Source: an uncultured Clostridia bacterium
Lineage (GTDB): Bacteria > Bacillota > Clostridia > Christensenellales > Pumilibacteraceae
Assembly: GCA_934270565.1 (NCBI GenBank)
Contig: CAKQPR010000003.1
Span: 62,001 to 126,000 of the forward strand
Length of the DNA: 64,000 nt
Direction of reading: 5' to 3'
This document shows, in pieces, positions 57,731-64,000 of this stretch. A model generated the notes under the pieces. It searched no databases and was not told the origin of the DNA. It saw nothing but the letters and a program-made list of their open reading frames with translations. The position numbers and the translations under genes are program-made. The number at the start of each line of letters is the position of its first letter. The stretch's first letter is position 1.

Positions 57731-57759
57731 ATAATAGCACACAATCGGGATAAAGTCAA
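57731..57759 (-). promoter_or_regulatory. Promoter of the ArsR-like regulator
   Basis: On the minus strand TTGACT (57754-57759), 17-base spacer, TATTAT (57731-57736). Confidence 0.8.
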
Positions 57760-57843
57760 GTCGATTTCCTTTTTCTGGTTTTAGCTTCAAGAATATTGAA
57801 TACATACGCTTTCAAAACCTCAAATTATGGAAAAGTTATACTA

Positions 57844-57873
57844 TTGATTTCGGCAAATGTTCTATGGTATAAT
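57844..57873 (+). promoter_or_regulatory. Promoter of the second glycan locus
   Basis: TTGATT (57844-57849), 18-base spacer, TATAAT (57868-57873), 45 bases upstream of the GTG at 57918. Confidence 0.8.
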
Positions 57874-57917
57874 GAAAATGCGAATAAAACGGAGAATAAT
57901 CAAAAGAGGATAATGAA

Positions 57918-59624
57918 GTGAACCCGAACCCCATAAAAGCGAGAGAATACATACAGGAATTAAACGACGGTTGGTTGTTCGGTTTCGACAAGATGACGTG
58001 GCGGGAAATCCGCGTGCCGTTCTGTCCGGAAAGCAAACTTTCGGGCATCGGGCATAAGGATTTCATTTGCGTCTGCTATTACAAAAACCGCTTTACCGTA
58101 GATCGCAAAGCCGAGAGGGTGTTTATAAATTTCGGCGCGGTGGATTATCATGCGGTTTTGTACGTCAACGGAAAATACGCCGGCAGGCATACGGGCGGAT
58201 ATACTCCGTTCGCGTTCGATATAACCGAACTGCTGACGTGCGGCGAAAACGAACTGTTGCTCGAAGTCCGCGACAACGAAAAAACTTCGCACGCCTTCGG
58301 CAAACAATCGTACAAAAAGGACTCGTTCGGTTGCTTTTACACGAGAGTTACGGGGATCTGGCAACCCGTGTGGCTCGAATTTGTGCCCGCAAATCACATA
58401 AAGGACTTTCGGTTTTACCCCGATCCAGAAACCGCAAAAGTCGGGGTCGAGCTCGAAACTTCGGGGAAGGGCAATTATCGCGTAACCGTGTTCCGAGGCA
58501 AAAAGAAGGTCGGGGAAGCGCGCGGCAAGCTCGCGTATAAGACGCGTTTAGAAATCGGGCTTAGCGAAAAACACCTGTGGGAAGTCGGCAAAGGCGAGCT
58601 TTACGACGTTACGATCGAATACGAAAACGATCGGATTTTATCCTATTTCGGACTCAGAAGCGTAAAATACGACGGTTACAGGTTTATGCTGAACGACAGG
58701 AGCGTTTTTCAGAAACTCGTTCTCGATCAGGGGTATCACCCCGACGGAATCTACACGATGCCGGACGTCGAGTCGATGCAGCGCGACATAGACAACGCCT
58801 TGGCGCTCGGGTTCAACGGCGCGAGACTGCATCAGAAAGTGTTCGATCCGCGGTTTTTATATCTTTGCGACAAAGCGGGTTTTATGGTGTGGGGCGAATA
58901 TCCGAACTGGGGAATCGATTACTCGAACGCGGACGGTCTCGGGCAGTTTCTTGCCGAGTGGCAGGAAACGCTGAAACGAGATTTCAATCATCCTTCCGTC
59001 GTCACGTGGTGTCCGCTCAACGAAGTCTGGGGAGCGTGGGACGATCCCGAAAAGCTTCCCGACGTTCGTTTCGTCGAACAGGTTTACGATTTTACGAAAC
59101 GCTTCGATTGCACGAGGCCGTGCGTGGACGCTTCGGGCGGCTTTCACGGTGACAAAACGGATTTGTTCGATTTTCACTGTTACGAATCCGTGGAGCAACT
59201 GAAAGAATATATCGGAAAGCTGAACGAAAGCGACGTTCTGGAAGTGCCTCTTTTGTACGCGGATGAGAACTCCGTGCGATATAAAAAGGGGCAGCCGATA
59301 AATATAAGCGAATACGGCGGAATTGCGTTCGGGACGGCAACGGCGGAAAAATCGCGTATCGATACCGTAAACGAAGGCGCGGTGCAAAGCACGGAAGCAT
59401 GGGGATACGGAAAGGGCGAACCCACGACCGAAGGATTTGTCGAAAGGTGTCGCGCCGTCACCGAACTGATATTTTCATGCAAAAAGATATCGGGATACTG
59501 CTACACTCAGCTTTACGACGTCGAGCAGGAGCAGAACGGTTTCTACAAATACGACAGAACTTGCAAGCTTACGCGCGACGAGATCGAAGAGATAAGACGG
59601 ATTCAGTCGCAAAGAACGGAATGA
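57918..59624 (+). CDS. Glycoside hydrolase family 2 protein
   Basis: 568 residues, GTG start at 57918 behind AGAGGA (the upstream ATG in another frame stops at once). N-terminal jelly-roll sugar-binding domain (FINFGAVDYHAVLYVNGKYA), a central Ig-like domain and a TIM barrel. The acid/base is Glu369 in WCPLNEVWG and the nucleophile Glu465 in INISEYGG. No signal peptide, so intracellular. The family includes beta-galactosidases, beta-glucuronidases and beta-mannosidases. Substrate is not resolved, but this short form with a conserved ALGFNGARLHQKVFDPRFL segment is closest to the beta-glucuronidase/galactosidase-like group. Confidence 0.92.
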   Translation: MNPNPIKAREYIQELNDGWLFGFDKMTWREIRVPFCPESKLSGIGHKDFICVCYYKNRFTVDRKAERVFINFGAVDYHAVLYVNGKYAGRHTGGYTPFAFDITELLTCGENELLLEVRDNEKTSHAFGKQSYKKDSFGCFYTRVTGIWQPVWLEFVPANHIKDFRFYPDPETAKVGVELETSGKGNYRVTVFRGKKKVGEARGKLAYKTRLEIGLSEKHLWEVGKGELYDVTIEYENDRILSYFGLRSVKYDGYRFMLNDRSVFQKLVLDQGYHPDGIYTMPDVESMQRDIDNALALGFNGARLHQKVFDPRFLYLCDKAGFMVWGEYPNWGIDYSNADGLGQFLAEWQETLKRDFNHPSVVTWCPLNEVWGAWDDPEKLPDVRFVEQVYDFTKRFDCTRPCVDASGGFHGDKTDLFDFHCYESVEQLKEYIGKLNESDVLEVPLLYADENSVRYKKGQPINISEYGGIAFGTATAEKSRIDTVNEGAVQSTEAWGYGKGEPTTEGFVERCRAVTELIFSCKKISGYCYTQLYDVEQEQNGFYKYDRTCKLTRDEIEEIRRIQSQRTE

Positions 59625-59657
59625 GCGGCGCGTCCGTGTTTGCCGGAAGGAGGTAAA

Positions 59658-61346
59658 ATGATAACGATAATAAAACCGCTCGGATGCGGCGGGGATATAG
59701 ATTTCGCCGCGGAAGAGCTTAAACTTTTCCTCGGAAAGTACGATGACGTCGAATGTGGCAAAAGCGTTTCGGGAGACGAAATTTTCATATCTTTGGGGAA
59801 TACCGAACTTGCCGAAAAAGCCGACGTCGTCAGGGAAGCGCAAGGCTTGAGCGATTACGGTTTTGCGATCGAAACGATAAAAAACGGTTATTATATCGTT
59901 TCGCCTACCGAAAAGGGCGTAAGTTTCGGCGTGTATTCGCTGCTCAAAGAGTTGTGCGACCTCGAAATTTATGCCGAGGACGAAATATATTCGGCGGACG
60001 AGTTATCTTTAAAGCCGGTACATATACGAGAAAATCCGTCGTTCGACTATCTCGAAAACAGTTGGGTGGGATGGAACAAATACAGTCCGACGTTCGCGCA
60101 TCGTCGCAGGCTCAGAATCGCGCCGTTCATAACGCCGTTTCACAGTTTTTTCGAGATTTTGCCAAAGACGGAATACTTGCGCGAACACCGCGACTGGTAT
60201 TCGGAAGATTACGGTCAACTCTGCCTGACTAACGAAGAAATGGCCGAAGAGTTTATAAAAAACTGTTTTAAGTTTATCGACCGTAAGGCGTTTAGCGGCT
60301 GTAACGTTTCAAACCTTATGGTGGGACAGGAGGACAACGGAGACTTCTGCCGTTGCGAAAAATGCCGCGAAAGTTACGAAAAATACGGATTGACCGGCAC
60401 GCTTATGCGATTTGTCAACAAGGTCTCGAAAGCGGTTGACGCTTACGTCGGCCTGAATTACGCGGGCAAAACGATTAGGACGGTTACGTTCGCTTACGGC
60501 GCTACGCAGTTCCCGCCCGTGGACGAGAACTATAAACCGATCGACCCGTCCGTCGTTCCCGCAAAGAACGTCGTTATCCTTACCGCGCCCATTTCCGCGG
60601 ATTTTACCAAATCGCTTAACGACGAGACGGCAAACCCGAATTCGTATCGGCTTTTTAAGGGGTACGAAGCGCTCGGAGCGGAAATGTACGTGTGGGTGTA
60701 TAACAGCGCGTTCGACGATCAGTTTATGTACTTTTCGCAGTGGGACGCCGTAAAGGAAAACTTCCGCTTTTATAAGAGCATAAACACGCGTTACGTTATC
60801 GACATGGGGAATCCGCTCCCGGACCTCGCGTTCGACGCGCTTACGGTGTACGTAAGAACGGAGCTCGCGTGGAATATCGACCTCGACGTGAATAAAGCAA
60901 TCGATAAATTCTTTGCAGCGTATTACCGCGAAAGCGCGCCTTACGTCAGAAGATATTTCGACGAAAGCAACGCTCTCCAACGCGAGAAGAACGCAGGAAA
61001 GCACAACCACTACCTGTACGTTCAGCAAAATCGCCAGTGCAAAAGCGCGGACTACTGGGAATTCGACAAGGTTCTGTCGTGGGCGGAGCTTTTGCGAGAG
61101 GGCGAAAAAGCCGCAAAAACTCCCGCCGTCGCGCTTCGCGTAGCCGTGCAGAAACTTACGCCGCTTTATATGTTGCTCGAAATCCATCACGATCGGTTTA
61201 CGAAAGGTGAATTGAAGAAGATGATAGAAGAATTCGAGGTTGCCGCGCGGAACTCGTTCGTGCTTTACGCCGAAGAAACGGGAGTTCAGTATATGCGCGA
61301 CGTATACGGAAAAATCGTGAAATGGAGGTCGTTGCTGTTACCGTGA
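59658..61346 (+). CDS. DUF4838-domain protein, cytoplasmic form
   Basis: 562 residues from the ATG at 59658 behind GGAAGGAGG; the TTG at 59640 is in the ribosome site region. It matches the lipoprotein at 47434 along most of its length (VGWNKYSPTFAHRRRLRIAP, LMVGQEDNGDFCRCEKC, MYVWVYNSAFDDQFMYF) but has no signal peptide. The Cys231/233/236 CxCxxC site is kept in both. Keeping such a site inside the cell and on the surface suggests a metal or structural role. It lies between GH2 and the M55-like genes. Confidence 0.88.
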   Translation: MITIIKPLGCGGDIDFAAEELKLFLGKYDDVECGKSVSGDEIFISLGNTELAEKADVVREAQGLSDYGFAIETIKNGYYIVSPTEKGVSFGVYSLLKELCDLEIYAEDEIYSADELSLKPVHIRENPSFDYLENSWVGWNKYSPTFAHRRRLRIAPFITPFHSFFEILPKTEYLREHRDWYSEDYGQLCLTNEEMAEEFIKNCFKFIDRKAFSGCNVSNLMVGQEDNGDFCRCEKCRESYEKYGLTGTLMRFVNKVSKAVDAYVGLNYAGKTIRTVTFAYGATQFPPVDENYKPIDPSVVPAKNVVILTAPISADFTKSLNDETANPNSYRLFKGYEALGAEMYVWVYNSAFDDQFMYFSQWDAVKENFRFYKSINTRYVIDMGNPLPDLAFDALTVYVRTELAWNIDLDVNKAIDKFFAAYYRESAPYVRRYFDESNALQREKNAGKHNHYLYVQQNRQCKSADYWEFDKVLSWAELLREGEKAAKTPAVALRVAVQKLTPLYMLLEIHHDRFTKGELKKMIEEFEVAARNSFVLYAEETGVQYMRDVYGKIVKWRSLLLP

Positions 61347-62128
61347 AAAAGATTCTGATTATAGCGAGAAACGCAGGTTCGGGCGAACTCACGTATTATA
61401 ACCGTATCGACAGCGAGTTTTCGGAAATGGCAATGGCGCGCGACACGGACGCGATAGCCGAAGGAATTTTACAAAGCGGCTATACCCCCGTCGTTTACGC
61501 TCCGCGAGCAACTTACGACAAAAACTATTACGCGCATTACGCACGTTTTGTCGAAAAAGCGACCGTTATTTATACCGCCGAGGAACTTGCGACCGAATTA
61601 CCCGAAATTTCCGCCGCCGTTCTGTCGGGAGTTCCCGCAAAAGCGGGTACGAGCAACGCGTTTATGGACGAGACTTTCGCCCCGCGTTTCCGCGATTATT
61701 ATATAGATGGCAAGACCGTCGGCGAAATCGGAATTTACAAGACGTTTCTCGCGATGAACGGTATAAAAATTATCGGGTTTATGGGCGACAAAGCCGCTTG
61801 CGATGAGGCAAATGCGGAACTCGGAAACGTTTTTACCGTCGAAACGAAATCCGCGACGAGCAGATTTTGCGCGAACGCCAAACTAAGCGCGGACGAGATA
61901 CGGCAAAAAGCAACGAGTGAGACGAAAACCGCGCTTGCAGACTTTACCGCCGAAAAATTCGTAAAGCCAGCCGCGGCAAACGTCGGAATCGAGTTTATGC
62001 GCGAGGACGACCTTGAAGATTTTTTGTTTGTAAACGACGGTTGCGGGTTTGTACGGACGGGCGCGAGACGGGTCGCGAAAACGGTAAAAAACACGCGGAA
62101 TTTACCTGATTTTACGGGGACTTGGTGA
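61343..62128 (+). CDS. M55 (DppA)-like D-aminopeptidase family protein, metal site eroded
   Basis: 261 residues from the GTG at 61343, overlapping the previous TGA (GTGA); the ATG at 61322 is the alternative. Core segments match M55/DppA: SGVPAKAGTSNAFMDETF, YYIDGKTVGEIGIYKTFLAM, KIIGFMGDKAACDEA. The N-terminal DxEG metal motif is replaced by ARNAGSGE, and the GYHA histidine by Pro (GVPA). Glu128 in VGEIG is kept. In characterised DppA the zinc ligands include those lost positions, so peptidase activity is doubtful. An inactive or repurposed paralogue is likely. The next gene is a second copy. Confidence 0.72.
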   Translation: MKKILIIARNAGSGELTYYNRIDSEFSEMAMARDTDAIAEGILQSGYTPVVYAPRATYDKNYYAHYARFVEKATVIYTAEELATELPEISAAVLSGVPAKAGTSNAFMDETFAPRFRDYYIDGKTVGEIGIYKTFLAMNGIKIIGFMGDKAACDEANAELGNVFTVETKSATSRFCANAKLSADEIRQKATSETKTALADFTAEKFVKPAAANVGIEFMREDDLEDFLFVNDGCGFVRTGARRVAKTVKNTRNLPDFTGTW

Positions 62129-62135
62129 GGGGACT

Positions 62136-62906
62136 ATGAAAAACGTTATTATAATGTGCAGGGCCGAGGGATGCTCGACCGTAATAAACGCGATGAACCC
62201 CGACGAGGAAATTTCGCAGATCGGGCTGGCAAGAGACGTAAACGCCGCGGCGAGGGCGATTATCGGAAGCGGTCGTATTCCGGTGGTGTGCAATATGTTC
62301 GCGACGAAGTATTCCGCCGTGTCGCTTCTTTACAAAAAATATCTTATCGACGGGATCGAGGAAACGACGGCGGGCGAAATGAAACGGTATTTCGCCGATT
62401 GCGAAGGCGCGGTTCTTATCGGAATGACGGCGAAAGCGGGTACGGAAAAGGCTTTTTGCGCGGGGACTTACAATCACGTCGCGTGGCACGATTACCTTAT
62501 AAACGGCACAGCCTGCGGCGAATCGGAAATTTACAGAACGTTTTTCGAAAGTTACGGAATTCCCGTGCTTGCCGTAAGCGGCGACGAGGCGTGTTGCGAG
62601 GAAATTAAGAGGACTATCGACGGAGCTACGACTATCGCGGTAAAGCGCGCCGATTACAGGCTTCGCGCCACGGCTTACGAGGAGACGGAAAAGGCAATTT
62701 GCAACGGCGTTCGCGAAGCCTTAACGCGCGCGGGGAAGCGGGAGTTTACAAGCAAAATGCCGCTCAGCGTGGAAATACGATACAATCGCACAGATTTTTG
62801 CGACGACTCATACGAGCGGAATAATCGGACTTTGGAGCGACCCGACGCCCGCACGCTTCGCAAGATCGTCGAAAAGATAAACACGATTTTCGATCTGATA
62901 TTCTGA
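62136..62906 (+). CDS. M55 (DppA)-like protein, second tandem copy
   Basis: 256 residues, TGAGGGGAC upstream. Same fold pattern as the preceding gene (IGMTAKAGTEKAF, YLINGTACGESEIYRTFF, VLAVSGDEACCEE). The N-terminal motif is RAEG, which keeps the glutamate of DxEG but not the aspartate. The GYHA position is GMTA. Glu129 in CGESE is kept, and a histidine pair (YNHVAWHDY) lies where DppA has its catalytic region. It is less eroded than its neighbour. Sequence identity between the two is modest, so the duplication is old. The two might form mixed oligomers as DppA forms decamers; that is inference. Confidence 0.74.
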   Translation: MKNVIIMCRAEGCSTVINAMNPDEEISQIGLARDVNAAARAIIGSGRIPVVCNMFATKYSAVSLLYKKYLIDGIEETTAGEMKRYFADCEGAVLIGMTAKAGTEKAFCAGTYNHVAWHDYLINGTACGESEIYRTFFESYGIPVLAVSGDEACCEEIKRTIDGATTIAVKRADYRLRATAYEETEKAICNGVREALTRAGKREFTSKMPLSVEIRYNRTDFCDDSYERNNRTLERPDARTLRKIVEKINTIFDLIF

Positions 62907-62926
62907 ACGCACGAAAGGAGGGCTTT

Positions 62927-63874
62927 ATGAACGGAATCGTTCGCATAAATCCGGTCAAGCATAAAAACAGATTTTCGATGAGCAATCGCGAAACGCGAAA
63001 AGTATTGTTTCTCGTCAGTCTGTTCGCGCTGCCGATAATAAATTTTCTCGTGTTCTGGCTGTACCTTAACTTCTCGGCGCTCGATTTCGCGTTCAAGGTG
63101 GAACTCCCCGGCGGCGAAACGGTATACAGTCTGCAAAACTTCAGGTCGCTGTTCAAATCGATCGCCATGCCCGAAAGCACGTTCTGGCAGGCGCTGAAAA
63201 ACACGCTTTTGTACTGGTTTACGACCTCGATACTGTCCTACGTCGTGGCGCTGTTCATCGGCTACTTTTTGTACAAAAAGACCCCGGGATCCGGCTTTTT
63301 CAAGTTCGTTTTTTATCTGCCGAACCTTATCGCGCCCACGATACTCGTCGCGCTGTTCAAGCAGACAATCGCGGCCAACGGGCCCATAAACCTTTTGTAC
63401 GGCGGAGATTACGCCGCGGTCCCGAAATTTCTCGCGTCCGAAAAAACGGCAATCTGGACGTGTCTGTTTTACAGTTTCTTTTTCGGAACGGGCGCGAAAC
63501 TGCTCGTTATCAGCGGCGCCATGAGCCAGATCGACGCAAGCATCATCGACGCGGGCAAGATCGACGGCGTGAACATGTGGCAGGAAATGATCCGCATAGT
63601 CATACCGATTATCTGGCCGACGATTATCGCCACGCTCATAGGCAGCATTTCGGGAATTTTCAACGCCTCGGGCCCCATACTCCTTCTTACCAACGGACAG
63701 TACAAAACGTACACTATCAACTTCTGGATATTCCAGCAGGTGTACACGGGGCAGAACTTCTATTATCCCGCGGCAATCGGCTTGTTCTTCGCGCTTATCG
63801 CACTGCCGCTTACCATGTTTTCGAGATGGCTGCTCAGAAGAGTTGTGCCGAGCAACGATTCGGCGGAGGACTGA
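62927..63874 (+). CDS. Carbohydrate ABC permease, MalF type
   Basis: 315 residues, AAAGGAGG upstream. Six membrane helices with EAA loop ASIIDAGKIDGVNMWQEMIR then IVIPIIWPTI. It belongs to a second importer, distinct in sequence from that at 41396. The binding protein and ATPase are not in the window. Confidence 0.93.
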   Translation: MNGIVRINPVKHKNRFSMSNRETRKVLFLVSLFALPIINFLVFWLYLNFSALDFAFKVELPGGETVYSLQNFRSLFKSIAMPESTFWQALKNTLLYWFTTSILSYVVALFIGYFLYKKTPGSGFFKFVFYLPNLIAPTILVALFKQTIAANGPINLLYGGDYAAVPKFLASEKTAIWTCLFYSFFFGTGAKLLVISGAMSQIDASIIDAGKIDGVNMWQEMIRIVIPIIWPTIIATLIGSISGIFNASGPILLLTNGQYKTYTINFWIFQQVYTGQNFYYPAAIGLFFALIALPLTMFSRWLLRRVVPSNDSAED

Positions 63875-63878
63875 GATT

Positions 63879-64000
63879 ATGGCAAGAAAAAAATTAAACC
63901 GCGTACCGGTAGCAATGTGGGTGATGACGGGTATATTCGCGATCTATTCGCTTTTGCTGCTTTTTCCGCTGATTTTCGCCTTGAACTCGTCGCTTAAAAA
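63879..64000 (+). CDS. Carbohydrate ABC permease, MalG type (cut by window end)
   Basis: Forty residues are visible from the ATG at 63879 (MARKKLNRVPVAMWVMTGIF, a hydrophobic helix, then LNSSLK). GCGGAGGA lies upstream. Start, first helix and the FALNSSLK segment match the N-terminus of MalG-type permeases. Spacing to the previous gene is four bases. Confidence 0.85.
   Translation, partial: MARKKLNRVPVAMWVMTGIFAIYSLLLLFPLIFALNSSLK

Noticed and set aside
1..64000. Search for tRNA and rRNA genes
   Set aside because: No TΨC-arm pattern with a matching acceptor stem and no rRNA sequence was seen in the intergenic stretches by eye; a covariance search would be decisive.

Overview
The window is chromosomal DNA of a low-to-mid GC Gram-positive anaerobe, most likely an uncultured clostridial member of the Bacillota. 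Support comes from the S10-spc-alpha ribosomal gene order with rpsD between rpsK and rpoA, a zinc-type S14, a zinc-LID adenylate kinase, a Spo0A C-terminal-like protein family, lipoproteins with InlB-type repeats, and an activase of the 2-hydroxyacyl-CoA dehydratase type. A Christensenellales-like gut lineage is an inference I cannot test here.

Layout. (1) 1-1.7 kb: two divergent DUF308/HdeD-like membrane genes. (2) 2.0-4.8 kb: a three-gene operon with two related XRE regulators. (3) 4.8-9.1 kb: a split two-gene set of dehydratase-like and activase-like Fe-S proteins. (4) 9.9-11.2 kb: an organophosphate-type MFS antiporter on the minus strand. (5) 12.0-28.1 kb: the ribosomal protein supercluster from rpsJ to rplQ, with secY, adk, map, a KOW protein, infA, rpmJ and rpoA. 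(6) 28.8-29.9 kb: an AT-rich zinc-ribbon nuclease-like gene that looks acquired. (7) 30.0-34.0 kb: ferredoxin, then mrnC-thyA-folA-rlmB, then a NUDIX hydrolase. (8) 35.6-52.2 kb: an eight-gene glycan-uptake locus with a solute-binding lipoprotein, two permeases, two modular surface lipoproteins, a 1364-residue secreted protein, a DUF4838 lipoprotein and a predicted TIM-barrel hydrolase. An AraC regulator follows it. (9) 53.1-56.7 kb: a scarred region with a chimeric permease/LacI pseudogene, two Spo0A-C-like mini-genes and a Bro-N/Fic fusion. (10) 56.7-64 kb: an ArsR-like regulator divergent from a second glycan locus (GH2, DUF4838 protein, two M55-like proteins, two permeases, the last cut by the window end).

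The gene-free stretches at 9.2-9.9, 11.6-12.0, 28.1-28.7, 32.8-33.4 and 34.5-35.4 kb are packed with the same few interspersed repeats. One is a roughly 140 bp unit with terminal inverted repeats; the others are shorter GC-rich units. They mark the borders between functional blocks.

How the genes work together: both glycan loci pair a transcription factor with surface or cytoplasmic glycan-active proteins and MalF/MalG-type permeases. Neither shows an ATPase gene, so a shared ATPase elsewhere is inferred. The most unusual items are the repeated ~275-residue surface module (four copies in two lipoproteins), the three Spo0A-C-like loci in different states of decay, the Bro-N/Fic fusion, the zinc-ribbon nuclease, and the tandem M55 proteins with eroded metal sites.
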